The notes: generated from the sequence alone by a model not told the origin. Shown: positions 1-7,815, counted from the first letter of the stretch. The stretch: DNA of 64,000 nt from Enterococcus canis NBRC 100695 (GCF_001544375.1 NZ_BCQJ01000004.1:62001-126000), one strand, 5' to 3'. Numbers and translations: made by a program.

Positions 1-705
1 TAAACGTTTCAAATAGGTCTCATATTTAGCCGGAGTTTCTATGTAATGACCCTTTTGGAAACGATAACTGCATACATCGTACAACAGGCCTAATTGATGC
101 TCGCCGGCAATACTTTCCCCATTAGGCAAGTATGGCTGTAGTGCTCCCATAAACGTTGGTCGCCCCGCAACTTGTTGCTCTTCCGGTGGTAACTGTTTAC
201 CAGCTAGCCATAATAGACTGTAAAATACCATTCGAACAAAACGCTCATCGCCCACTAATTCCAATTGCGCCAAATTTAGTTTCAACCCGTATTCACCAAC
301 GTAAGCTGCTAAACCAGCCGTTTTGCGCTTGACGCTAGAAGGACTGTAATAATAGTGTTGGCAGAAAGCATTTAAGTCCATCTCAGGCGCTACTAGCATC
401 GCTTTGACCACCATATAAGGAACACCCGATAGCACCAATCTGTTGTAATAATCTTCGTAGCGAAAAGCTTGCAACCGTGCTAACTGAATTCCTTGTGCAT
501 CCAATAATTGCAGATCTGAGGCAAAAAAATTCCGAAGATCCAATTCGATACTTTCTACCAATGTTTTGACACGGGAATAAGAGTGGACCGTCAGACTTTG
601 CAGATAATGGATGGTACATTGTTCAAGGGACAACTTACTCATTACCTGAAATAGTTCTAATTTTCGTCTTTCTTGCTTTCCTAACATGATCTCATCAAAT
701 CGCAT
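1..705 (-). CDS. Mga-family helix-turn-helix regulator (3' part outside window)
   Basis: The frame is open from an ATG at 705 to the window edge, giving 235 residues, so the C-terminus is missing. An AAGGCGGG ribosome site lies 7 bases upstream. A first winged-helix-like segment is followed by a second helix-turn-helix at about residues 115-160, where YYYSPSSVKRK precedes a LELVGDERFVRMVFY stretch. The same layout occurs in the complete Mga-type regulator at 40706-42160. Proteins of this kind are DNA-binding activators, often with PRD/EIIB-like C-terminal parts that respond to PTS phosphorylation; that part cannot be seen here. It has its own extended -10 promoter, separate from the small-RNA terminator just upstream. 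The Mga assignment rests on overall resemblance, so the target genes are unknown. Confidence 0.72.
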   Translation of the reverse strand, partial: MRFDEIMLGKQERRKLELFQVMSKLSLEQCTIHYLQSLTVHSYSRVKTLVESIELDLRNFFASDLQLLDAQGIQLARLQAFRYEDYYNRLVLSGVPYMVVKAMLVAPEMDLNAFCQHYYYSPSSVKRKTAGLAAYVGEYGLKLNLAQLELVGDERFVRMVFYSLLWLAGKQLPPEEQQVAGRPTFMGALQPYLPNGESIAGEHQLGLLYDVCSYRFQKGHYIETPAKYETYLKRL

Positions 706-730
706 CTTAAATCCCGCCTTTCTTACTTCT

Positions 731-758
731 AGTGTACCAAAGAGCGAATTTTGGGCAA
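731..758 (-). promoter_or_regulatory. Promoter of the partial Mga-type regulator
   Basis: On the minus strand TTGCCC (753-758) and TACACT (731-736) are separated by 16 bases, and TGG directly precedes the -10, giving an extended -10. The predicted start is about 20 bases upstream of the coding sequence and lies downstream of the 762-793 terminator, so the regulator need not share the upstream transcript. Confidence 0.5.
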
Positions 759-761
759 AAG

Positions 762-793
762 AAAAAGCAGCAGAAGGTTACCCTTCCGCTGCT
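762..793 (-). terminator. Intrinsic terminator of the candidate small RNA
   Basis: On the minus strand a 12-bp stem (AGCAGCGGAAGG with CCTTCTGCTGCT, one G-U pair) with a 4-nt loop is followed by TTTTT. The G-U wobble pairs only in minus-strand RNA, which fixes the orientation. Confidence 0.8.
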
Positions 794-943
794 CACAGAA
801 TCCTGTTGGATCAAACAGCTGGCTCCACAACCGGCTGTTTCAGCACACCGCATAATCCGGCGGTTGCCTAATGGCATGTGCCGCTGTCTGCAATCTCTGC
901 AATCAGCAGGACTTTCGTCACGATTGCGTCAACTCGTCGCATG
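762..943 (-). ncRNA. Candidate small structured RNA, about 180 nt
   Basis: No convincing gene fills 706-969, but the minus strand carries a complete transcription unit. A good promoter at 950-978 precedes it and a strong intrinsic terminator at 762-793 ends it. Between them I can fold a GAC-GAAA-GTC tetraloop hairpin, a tandem 9-nt repeat (GATTGCAGA twice), a three-way junction holding TGCC-ATTA-GGCA and ACCGC...GCGGT hairpins closed by CAC/GTG and CAG/CTG pairs, and an AACAGC...GCTGTT hairpin. It matches none of the common riboswitches, 6S, SRP, tmRNA or RNase P consensus elements that I can check by eye. It could also be a 3' UTR product of the oxidoreductase gene. Confidence 0.5.
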
Positions 944-949
944 GGACTT

Positions 950-978
950 AGCATATCACAAAAGTCTCATTAGGACAA
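950..978 (-). promoter_or_regulatory. Promoter of the candidate small RNA
   Basis: TTGTCC (973-978) and TATGCT (950-955) are separated by exactly 17 bases, and TGA immediately precedes the -10 (extended -10). The spacer covers the stop codon of the oxidoreductase-acetyltransferase gene, so transcription would start about 27 bases past that stop. Confidence 0.6.
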
Positions 979-2418
979 TCTTTTTTCCATCACAAAATCA
1001 CGCAACCAAAAGCCTTCTGTTAAGGGCGTATCTTCTGTAACCGTCACCGTGAAGCCGCGATGTTCATAGACGGCCACAGCCTGATGATTTTCGCGATTTA
1101 CACGTAAACGTAGACGGTCACGACCTTCACTAAGCGCTAATTTTTCATAAAAATCAAAAACTTCTCGTGCTAGCCCTAGACCACGCGCAATATTTTGCAA
1201 GTAAAGCTTGCTGATGTAAAGCGCATCGCTTTGCCATTCTATTGCTGTATAGCCCACCACTTCATGATCTAATTCTAATAAATAGTAACGAATACCTCGG
1301 GCAATATCTTCCTTGATGTTAGTTAGACTTTGATAATGTGCCAACATATACGTCACTTGCTTTTCACCCAAAATTGGCGTGAAAACTTCCGGCCAAATAG
1401 CCTTCACCTGCTGCTCTAGTTCAGGTAATCGTTTTTCTGCTGGAACTAAACGAAAACTTGTCTGTTGATACCACTGACGATAGGTCTTTTCAATCAACCC
1501 CACTGTCCGCAAGGTGATTGCCGGTGTCATGATTGGACTAGTTAAAACACCCTTTTTCAGGCAAGCTGCTACGTGGCGAAACTCGTCTGCGAAGTCGCTA
1601 GCAAATGGCGCTGAAATCGTTTGTACTCCAGCTGATGTCTCAAGTTGGGCTGTTTGGCTTTTCCAGAAAGAGGGAACAGTAAGCGTCCCTTCCGTTCCAA
1701 AAATCACCAGTTCATTTTCAGTCGCCAAATCCGTCGTATTAAATATAGAAGCCAAGGTATTCCCTAAACGTAGACTTAGCTGAAAAGAAGTATCTGTCTG
1801 TTCGGGCGCTAACAGACTGGTGCCAGCCAGCTCGGCAATTGGTTCGTTTAATAAATATTGTAAATAGTGAAGCGCATAGACACCGCTAGAATGGAGGGAG
1901 CCTCCGCCAGCTTGGCGATCTAAAAACCAAGTAATTCTTTGAGCCGCACCGGGATAAGCCGTTTTGGACCGAATATATTTAACTTCCCCCAGCACTTTTT
2001 GATCCAGTAACTGCTTGATTTGTTGCGTTAACGGTAAAAATACAGCCTTCTGTGCCTCCATCAAAAAGAGCTTTTTCTCCGCTGCTAATTGAAACAAGGC
2101 TTGAGCCTCTGCTAACGTTTGCGTGAAGGGTTTTTCCAAAAGGACATGGTGACCTGCCTCCAGTGCCATTTTAGCTGCTGCAAAGTGCCCCTGGTTATAA
2201 ACTGGAATGTAGATAAGATCCAAGCTTCGATCGGCCACCAATTCTTCATACGTTTCATAAACTTTGGGGATATCTAAGCTTTGAGCGAGGGCGGTGGCCT
2301 TTTCAAGAGAACGTGCAGCGAGAGCAGTTGGCTCAGCTACTCCACTTTCCCGCATACCTGCTACAACTCGCGGCACGATATTCGCCGCACTCATAATCCC
2401 AATTTTGATTTTTTCCAT
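970..2418 (-). CDS. Gfo/Idh/MocA oxidoreductase fused to GNAT acetyltransferase
   Basis: The protein has 482 residues and two domains. Residues 1 to about 325 form a Gfo/Idh/MocA-type NAD(P)-dependent oxidoreductase: an N-terminal Rossmann strand (KIKIGIMSAANI), the family EKP motif at 95-97 (EKPFTQ), and a C-terminal sheet region with GGGSLHSSGVYALHY. Residues from about 340 to 482 look like a GNAT N-acyltransferase, with an acetyl-CoA loop in ARGLGLA and the AVYEHRGF motif near the end. Standalone Gfo/Idh/MocA proteins are about 320-350 residues, so the acetyltransferase is an addition. The substrate is unknown; sugars or their amino derivatives are typical for the first domain. It follows the OsmC gene by 9 bases and is probably co-transcribed with it. 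The family assignments are confident and the coupled function is not known. Confidence 0.85.
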   Translation of the reverse strand: MEKIKIGIMSAANIVPRVVAGMRESGVAEPTALAARSLEKATALAQSLDIPKVYETYEELVADRSLDLIYIPVYNQGHFAAAKMALEAGHHVLLEKPFTQTLAEAQALFQLAAEKKLFLMEAQKAVFLPLTQQIKQLLDQKVLGEVKYIRSKTAYPGAAQRITWFLDRQAGGGSLHSSGVYALHYLQYLLNEPIAELAGTSLLAPEQTDTSFQLSLRLGNTLASIFNTTDLATENELVIFGTEGTLTVPSFWKSQTAQLETSAGVQTISAPFASDFADEFRHVAACLKKGVLTSPIMTPAITLRTVGLIEKTYRQWYQQTSFRLVPAEKRLPELEQQVKAIWPEVFTPILGEKQVTYMLAHYQSLTNIKEDIARGIRYYLLELDHEVVGYTAIEWQSDALYISKLYLQNIARGLGLAREVFDFYEKLALSEGRDRLRLRVNRENHQAVAVYEHRGFTVTVTEDTPLTEGFWLRDFVMEKRLS

Positions 2419-2427
2419 AAGCAGACC

Positions 2428-2826
2428 TTAGGCCGTGATTGTCAACTGTTCATTGACTTCGATACTGCCTTTGACTGATTGAATCACCGGGCAGCTTTTA
2501 ATTGTTTGATTCAAGACTCGACCCATTACGTCAATATCTGCACTTGGATTTTTCACATAAAAATGGATGCGAACAGCGACAACTCGTTGCGGTTTTTCAT
2601 CCACCATATCGTAATCAATGTCGACATGAATATCATCATATGTAATTTTCCGATTTTCTAAGATAATGCGTAAAACACCAAAACTGCAGCCAGCAATACT
2701 CGTAACTAAAAGTTCTACTGGGCTAAATTCATCATGCCCTTTTCCATAATGTAATTTAATGCCTTTTTTTGAAGTGGCAATCATCCCGTGATCGTCCAAA
2801 TCTAAATCCACGTGTTGTGTGATCAT
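2428..2826 (-). CDS. OsmC/Ohr-family peroxide-detoxifying protein
   Basis: This is a 132-residue OsmC-family protein. Both redox cysteines that reduce organic hydroperoxides in the family are present, at about C47 (AGCSFGVL) and C112 (SCPVIQSV). It resembles the YhfA-like OsmC branch more than Ohr. I chose the ATG at 2826 because GGAGAGG lies 9 bases before it; GTG at 2844 and ATG at 2835 are in frame but sit on or against that ribosome site. The downstream oxidoreductase-acetyltransferase starts 9 bases after its stop, so the two form an operon from the promoter at 2865-2893. A cytoplasmic role in thiol or peroxide defence is inferred from the family. Confidence 0.85.
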   Translation of the reverse strand: MITQHVDLDLDDHGMIATSKKGIKLHYGKGHDEFSPVELLVTSIAGCSFGVLRIILENRKITYDDIHVDIDYDMVDEKPQRVVAVRIHFYVKNPSADIDVMGRVLNQTIKSCPVIQSVKGSIEVNEQLTITA

Positions 2827-2864
2827 TTCATCCATCCTCTCCACAGCCTGATACTGTTATCATG

Positions 2865-2893
2865 ACTATACCCACAATCGCCAAAAATTTCAA
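2865..2893 (-). promoter_or_regulatory. Promoter of the osmC-oxidoreductase operon
   Basis: TTGAAA (2888-2893) and TATAGT (2865-2870) are separated by 17 bases on the minus strand, about 40 bases ahead of the OsmC start codon. This is one of the best sigma-A-type matches in the window. Confidence 0.65.
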
Positions 2894-2905
2894 AAATTTG
2901 ATCTT

Positions 2906-3244
2906 TCACGAAGTCAGCGCTACACTGACCCGCAGTGCTTTTTCCACTGCTTGCATCTCTGCGTCTGTTAAACAACGGATTTTTTGTTTTATTCTCGATT
3001 TGTCCAAGGTCCGGATTTGTTCCAAGAGTACCGTCGAGATCTTGTTATTTTGATGAAGATCAATGGGCACTTGTGTCGGTAACTTTTTACGTGGCGCTCG
3101 GCTTGTAACTGGCGCTATAATCAAAGTGGGGCTGAAATAGTTGCCCCGATTGTTTTGCAATACCACTACAGGCCGGATTCCACCTTGTTCAGACCCAATT
3201 ACTGGTGATAAATCAGCAAAAAAGATTTCGCCTCTGCGAATCAT
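2906..3244 (-). CDS. MazF/PemK-type mRNA interferase, apparently without antitoxin
   Basis: A 112-residue MazF/NdoA-like endoribonuclease with the family start IRRGEIFFADLSPV, the conserved GSEQGGIRPVVVLQNN region and the SRAPRKKLPTQVPI segment. These toxins cut mRNA at short sites. The ATG at 3244 is preferred because AAGGGGGA lies 7 bases before it; the ATG at 3250 is only 1 base from that site. Most such toxins follow a small antitoxin gene. Here pepF ends with its own terminator only about 95 bases upstream, and no antitoxin-sized frame fits between. It may be a solitary toxin held in check by an antitoxin encoded elsewhere. Confidence 0.85.
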   Translation of the reverse strand: MIRRGEIFFADLSPVIGSEQGGIRPVVVLQNNRGNYFSPTLIIAPVTSRAPRKKLPTQVPIDLHQNNKISTVLLEQIRTLDKSRIKQKIRCLTDAEMQAVEKALRVSVALTS

Positions 3245-3344
3245 AGACATTCCCCCTTGTTGGTTATGGTAGCATACTGCTTTTAAGGATGACCGTTCTT
3301 CTTTTACCACGAAGCCAGGCATTTTTTGACTACTACAACCGACA

Positions 3345-3372
3345 AAAAATGCGTACCGCTAAGCGGCACGCA
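3345..3372 (-). terminator. Terminator of pepF
   Basis: An 11-bp hairpin (ATGCGTGCCGC with GCGGTACGCAT, one G-U pair) is followed by TTTTTT on the minus strand, 9 bases after the pepF stop codon. Confidence 0.85.
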
Positions 3373-3380
3373 TCTAGTTT

Positions 3381-5189
3381 TTAAGCTAACTGATCTACTA
3401 ATTCTTCCAATTCGGTTAACCGTTGCTCAAAGATCTTCATCGCATCTTCGATATAAGCTGGTTGTGTCATATCGACACCAGCTTTTTTCATTACTTCGAT
3501 TGGGTAATCACTGTTACCGGCTTTTAAGTAAGCTAGATAACGTTCTAACGCTTCTGGGCCCTCTGTAAGAATCTTAGCAGACAGCGCTGAAGCCGCCGAA
3601 AAGCCAGTGGCATATTGATAGACATAGTAATTATAGTAGAAATGTGGAATCCGCGACCATTCATAAGCAATTTCTGGATCCTTAGCCACATCAGGGCCAT
3701 AGTATTTACTATTCAAATCACCGTAGTAGTTGCTTAAAAATTCAGCCGTTAACGGTGTTCCTTTAGCGTCTTCTGTGTGGATAAAATGCTCAAACTCCGC
3801 AAACTGGGTTTGACGGAAAATCGTGCCTTTAAAGCCGTCCAAGTAGTGGTTCAGAATATAAGCCCGGACCTTCGGATCTGTCTCTGTCGCTAATAAATGT
3901 TCCGTCAAAATATTTTCGTTAGTAGTAGAAGCAATTTCCGCCAAGAAGATTGAATAATCGCCATAAACGTATGGTTGACTGCTGCGGGTAAAGAAACTAT
4001 GAACACTGTGACCCATTTCATGTACTAAGGTAAACAGTTGATCTAAGCGATCGCCCCAGTTCATTAGGATATATGGCAAGGTATCGTAGCTACCAGAAGA
4101 ATAAGCACCACTCCGTTTACCTTGGTTTTCCACCACGTCAATCCAGCGATCCGCAAAAGCCGCTTCTACGACTGCTAAATATTCCGGACCCATCGGTTGT
4201 AAAGCTTCTACCGCTTTGGCCTTAGCTTCTTCATAAGTATAGCGTAAAGGCGCCTCACCTAAAACCGGGGTGTACATGTCGTACATGTGCAGTTCATCTA
4301 CTGCCAGCAGACGTTTTCTCAAGGCGACATAGCGATGCAAGAGTGGCAAGTGGTCATTTACCACCTGCAGCAATGTGTCATAAACACTTTCTGGAATATG
4401 GTTATTGCTTAATGCGGCTTCACGAGCGGAAGCATAGTGCCGTACTTTCGCATTGTAATTATGATACTTCACATGAGAACCCAGTGTGCTGGCAAAAGTA
4501 TTCTGGAATTGCTGATACACTTTGTACAATTCTTTGAAGGCAACTTCCCGAACTTCACGATTAGTGCTTTCCAGCAATTGGCCGTAAACGCCATGGGAAA
4601 GCTGAACCTTTTCGCCATTTTCGTCTTCCACGACTGGAAATTTCAAGTCAGCATTGTTCAGAATTGAGAAGGTGCGACTAGAAGCACCAAAGACTTCACC
4701 AGCTCCTGCTAATAGCGCTTCTTGTTCAGCTGATAATACATGTGGACGATTATCTACCATTTGGGTAATAAAATGACGATACAAGTCTAACGCCGGCTCC
4801 TCATTAAAATAAGCGGCTAGCTGTTCATCCGACAAGCTCAACACTTCCGGTTCAAACCAGGCAACGGCTTCACCCGTTTGAGCAGCCAATGCACTTGCTC
4901 GCGCATACATTCCTTGGTAAGCCGCATCAGCAGTATCTTGGTCATTTTTCAAGTGGGCATACACATATAATTTTTCCATTTTTTGCGAAACATCTAGCAT
5001 ATAAGTGAGCGCCGCTAGAAAAGCTGCCGCTCCTTGTTCCAAGGTTCCTTGGAAAGTTGGTGCTTTTGTTAATTCTTCACTTAACGCCGCATATGCTGTA
5101 TCAAAAGCCGCATCGTCTGCGAAGATTTTCGTCAAGTCCCAGGTTAATTCTACTGAGACCTCTTGACGTTTTGGTAATTGTTTTGCCAT
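3381..5189 (-). CDS. pepF: Oligoendopeptidase F
   Basis: A 602-residue zinc metallopeptidase of family M3, which cleaves medium-size oligopeptides in the cytoplasm. The active-site HEXXH is seen as HEMGH at about residue 390, followed by SVHSFF and the downstream glutamate-containing FLAEIAST segment that supplies the third zinc ligand. The length is normal for PepF. The ATG at 5189 is chosen because GGAGG lies about 9 bases upstream; the ATG at 5198 is only one base from that site. It lies 31 bases after coiA, as in streptococci and enterococci where coiA and pepF are neighbours. It ends at a clear terminator. Confidence 0.95.
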   Translation of the reverse strand: MAKQLPKRQEVSVELTWDLTKIFADDAAFDTAYAALSEELTKAPTFQGTLEQGAAAFLAALTYMLDVSQKMEKLYVYAHLKNDQDTADAAYQGMYARASALAAQTGEAVAWFEPEVLSLSDEQLAAYFNEEPALDLYRHFITQMVDNRPHVLSAEQEALLAGAGEVFGASSRTFSILNNADLKFPVVEDENGEKVQLSHGVYGQLLESTNREVREVAFKELYKVYQQFQNTFASTLGSHVKYHNYNAKVRHYASAREAALSNNHIPESVYDTLLQVVNDHLPLLHRYVALRKRLLAVDELHMYDMYTPVLGEAPLRYTYEEAKAKAVEALQPMGPEYLAVVEAAFADRWIDVVENQGKRSGAYSSGSYDTLPYILMNWGDRLDQLFTLVHEMGHSVHSFFTRSSQPYVYGDYSIFLAEIASTTNENILTEHLLATETDPKVRAYILNHYLDGFKGTIFRQTQFAEFEHFIHTEDAKGTPLTAEFLSNYYGDLNSKYYGPDVAKDPEIAYEWSRIPHFYYNYYVYQYATGFSAASALSAKILTEGPEALERYLAYLKAGNSDYPIEVMKKAGVDMTQPAYIEDAMKIFEQRLTELEELVDQLA

Positions 5190-5220
5190 GGTATCCATTC
5201 CTCCAAATCCTCAATATGTT

Positions 5221-6285
5221 TTATCTTATCACACTTCCTTTTGAAGTACCGCCCATTCCTTTCGAAAAAAGCTGCAGTAATTCCGTTGAATCACCGGTGG
5301 CGGTTTGCAGCCAAAAGTATTTTGGCAGTGTCGCCAATCCATCTACTTCCTGTTGCCAAATTCGCCAACGCTGGGCTTCTGTGATTTGCGGCATTTGGTA
5401 CTGGTCTGCTGCGCTAAAGGCTGCATCTTGAAACCGCCACCAGCGGTAACGTTGATAGAGGTCAGGTTCCCGCCAAAATATTTCATATCTAGGTTGCATA
5501 TAATAGACCAATGGCAAATACAGCACATGCTGGTGCTGTTGATAAAAGGCCATTTGCAAATTGCGAGCATACGTTTTTTGCTGCTGAAGTCCGCGTTGCA
5601 GACCGCGATAAAAATCGATAACCTCGGTAAGTCGGTCTGCTGTCTCCGCCACCTCTGGTTGATAAGCAAAAACGGTTCGCAAGTTGGAACGTTGTAGCTT
5701 AAATGTCTGTTGTCGCGCTAACGTTCGTTGCAATGTTTGTTTCAAATGATAAAAAAGATGCAGCTGGCCCTTTCGCCAATCCGCTTGCCAAAAATAAACC
5801 CCGCGCTTAAGCGTATATTGACAAAATGCCCGTTGCAACTGGGTCAAATGACGCTGCCAGCCAAAACGCTCTCCTCCAATCCAAATCACTTGATAGCCTG
5901 CCTCGAGATAATGCTGGGTCCGCTCTATAAGCCGCGCTAATTTTAGTGGACTACACTGGATTTCTAAGGCAGTCCGATCATTTAGTAAAATATCAGGTCG
6001 TTGCGCGATTTCAGGTAAATAAGCTTCCAGTTGCGGCTGGTAGCCAGCTTCTTGCGCCCACTGAAAAAAACTGGCTTTCAGAGTTAAGTGTTCCAAGGTT
6101 TCTCCTTCCGCAAACGAGTCACAGCCCTCTTTATAGTGGGCAAAATGCGGCCGCTTCAGCTGACCTCGTTTTAAATAGACTGGTTGTCCACAACCTGGAC
6201 AAGTGTACTGATCGGACTTTTCAACTTCTGTCTGCTCCTGTAATAGGTTCACCCATTTACCAGCAGCATTCTGTGCGCAAAACAT
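5221..6285 (-). CDS. coiA: Competence protein CoiA
   Basis: A 354-residue CoiA-family protein, linked in streptococci to processing of incoming DNA during transformation. The N-terminus has a zinc-binding pair (CPGC, C29/C32) with HFAH at 47-50. A nuclease-like core follows, with QRPDILL and the ALEIQCS motif around residues 95-112, resembling restriction-endonuclease-fold sites. The C-terminal third is basic and rich in glutamine and aromatic residues. GGAGGTG lies just before the ATG at 6285. It sits between mecA and pepF, a common arrangement. Whether this organism is competent cannot be told from the window; the gene appears intact. Confidence 0.9.
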   Translation of the reverse strand: MFCAQNAAGKWVNLLQEQTEVEKSDQYTCPGCGQPVYLKRGQLKRPHFAHYKEGCDSFAEGETLEHLTLKASFFQWAQEAGYQPQLEAYLPEIAQRPDILLNDRTALEIQCSPLKLARLIERTQHYLEAGYQVIWIGGERFGWQRHLTQLQRAFCQYTLKRGVYFWQADWRKGQLHLFYHLKQTLQRTLARQQTFKLQRSNLRTVFAYQPEVAETADRLTEVIDFYRGLQRGLQQQKTYARNLQMAFYQQHQHVLYLPLVYYMQPRYEIFWREPDLYQRYRWWRFQDAAFSAADQYQMPQITEAQRWRIWQQEVDGLATLPKYFWLQTATGDSTELLQLFSKGMGGTSKGSVIR

Positions 6286-6311
6286 CGCAACACCTCCAAC
6301 AAAAGCCTACG

Positions 6312-6339
6312 AAAAAAGCACTGATTTTCATCAGTGCTT
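6312..6339 (-). terminator. Terminator of mecA
   Basis: A perfect 10-bp stem (AAGCACTGAT with ATCAGTGCTT, loop GAAA) runs into a T-tract on the minus strand, 6 bases past the mecA stop. It separates mecA from coiA. Confidence 0.85.
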
Positions 6340-6345
6340 CAGTGT

Positions 6346-6960
6346 TTATTGAAAATAGTAACGTGTCGTCTCTAGCGCCGTCTGTTCCATCAGCAGCTTG
6401 CCATATTCTTCCAAAACCTCTGGTGTGACATTGGTTTGTTCCGCAAACTCTAATAAGACTGCCTGCTCATCCTCTGACAGTTCTTCCTCTAGGGAAACCA
6501 CTGTTAAGTACAAATGACCCTTATATTGATACAGGTTGGTCACCACGCGCTCTAAAAAGACCTCTTTTGCTAGCAAAATCATATCTTCCATATCTCGCAA
6601 AGCATAAACAGCTGTATTGGAAGGCTCATCTGCGAAATCCTCTTGAATCTGTTTCTTTAAGAATTCACCAATTTCATCGCCCTCTAACTGGGTGAAATCC
6701 ATTTGTTGGACTTCTTCATTGAAGAGATTTTTACTAATCAGTAATTCTAAGCTGTCGCCCTTTGGCATTACTTGGAACGTAACGGCATCACTGCCCTCGA
6801 ATTCATCTGCAACATCCACTTCTTCTAGAATACTGTAAAAGAAGTTTTCAATTTCCTTTTGATTTCCCAGAAGATCCAAAAACGTAATTCCCCGGGCAGC
6901 CAGATCTTCGTTTTCAATAGTGACACGAATCGTATTTTCATTGATGTGTTCCATTTCCAT
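6346..6960 (-). CDS. mecA: Adaptor protein MecA
   Basis: A 204-residue adaptor that delivers substrates such as competence factors and Spx to the ClpC-ClpP protease. The N-terminus MEMEHINENTIRV and the following GITFLDLL stretch are typical of the substrate-binding domain. An acidic linker (around residues 75-115) leads into the C-terminal ClpC-binding domain ending with the ETTRYYF-like tail. The ATG at 6960 has GAGGTG 7 bases upstream; an ATG two codons later is possible. A promoter at 6995-7022 precedes it. spx lies directly upstream on the same strand but is separated by a strong terminator. Confidence 0.93.
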   Translation of the reverse strand: MEMEHINENTIRVTIENEDLAARGITFLDLLGNQKEIENFFYSILEEVDVADEFEGSDAVTFQVMPKGDSLELLISKNLFNEEVQQMDFTQLEGDEIGEFLKKQIQEDFADEPSNTAVYALRDMEDMILLAKEVFLERVVTNLYQYKGHLYLTVVSLEEELSEDEQAVLLEFAEQTNVTPEVLEEYGKLLMEQTALETTRYYFQ

Positions 6961-6994
6961 TCTTACGCACCTCATTTCTGGCTGATATACGTCC

Positions 6995-7022
6995 ATTGTA
7001 GCGAATTCAGCTTAAAAGTAAA
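6995..7022 (-). promoter_or_regulatory. Promoter of mecA
   Basis: TTTACT (7017-7022) and TACAAT (6995-7000) are separated by 16 bases on the minus strand, about 35 bases before the mecA start. Confidence 0.5.
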
Positions 7023-7056
7023 GGGGACCGCTTGAAAACGTAAGCATTCCTTAACG

Positions 7057-7092
7057 AAAAAAACCGGAAAGAATCACTTCTTTCCGGTTTTT
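7057..7092 (-). terminator. Terminator of spx
   Basis: A perfect inverted repeat of 15 bp (7059-7073 and 7078-7092) with a 4-nt loop, T-rich on the outgoing side, lies right after the spx stop codon. Confidence 0.88.
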
Positions 7093-7093
7093 C

Positions 7094-7492
7094 TTACAAG
7101 CCAGCCATTAATTGGGCTTGTCTTAATTCTAGTTGGCGAACATCACGCGGCAAGAAACGACGAATTTCATCTTCGTTAAAGCCGACTTGTAGACGTTTTT
7201 CATCGATCATAATTGGTCGACGTAGTAGTCCAGGGTTTTTTTGAACTAGATCCAATAGCTCAGCTAATGGTAGTTCGTCTAAGTCGATATTCAACTTTTG
7301 GAAAACTTTTGAACGCGTCGAGATGATCTCTTCAGTCCCATCCTCAGTCATTCGCAAGATTGCTTTCAATTCTGAAATGTTCAATGGTTCAGAGAAAATA
7401 TTACGTTCCACAAATGGAATCTCATGTTCTTGTAACCACGCACGTGCCTTGCGACATGATGTACAACTAGGGGAAGTATAAAGTGTCAACAT
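7094..7492 (-). CDS. spx: Redox-responsive transcription regulator Spx
   Basis: A 132-residue ArsC-fold protein that binds the RNA polymerase alpha C-terminal domain and redirects transcription under thiol stress. The redox switch CXXC is intact (C10-T-S-C13 in [10 protein letters not shown]). The [15 protein letters not shown] segment with the conserved arginine pair is present. Length matches SpxA1-type proteins. It sits upstream of mecA, whose product family promotes proteolysis of Spx in some Firmicutes. A TATAAT element at 7567-7572 and a long AT-rich leader of about 70 bases precede it, which suggests complex transcription control. Confidence 0.95.
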   Translation of the reverse strand: MLTLYTSPSCTSCRKARAWLQEHEIPFVERNIFSEPLNISELKAILRMTEDGTEEIISTRSKVFQKLNIDLDELPLAELLDLVQKNPGLLRRPIMIDEKRLQVGFNEDEIRRFLPRDVRQLELRQAQLMAGL

Positions 7493-7566
7493 TCGGCATC
7501 ACTCCTTCGTGTGATTTGAATCACTTTTTTGAAACAGCAGAAGATTTTTTTCTGCCATCTGTAATC

Positions 7567-7572
7567 ATTATA
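7567..7572 (-). promoter_or_regulatory. -10 element of spx
   Basis: A perfect TATAAT on the minus strand lies 75 bases before the spx start. No good -35 is found 16-18 bases upstream, so activity may depend on an activator. Confidence 0.45.
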
Positions 7573-7815
7573 TCTAATGAAAAATAGAAAAGCTAGTGCT
7601 TTCTTGAAATTTATTTTTTATTATTAGTGTTATTTTAAGATAAAAAAGCACTTTAAATAATGGTATACACTATTTGATAAGAATTATAATGAGATTATCC
7701 TCATTGTTTTATCATATTGAAACAGGTATTAAAACAACACTCGTCTGTTACAATACAAGAGACAAAATGTTTTTCCGAAGCTTATTTTATCTGTGTAATT
7801 TTTGTTTTTTTTCAG

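Noticed and set aside
732-1040. Open frames on the plus strand in the gap beside the fusion enzyme
   Set aside because: They lack ribosome sites, overlap the probable RNA and the opposite-strand gene, and resemble no protein family.
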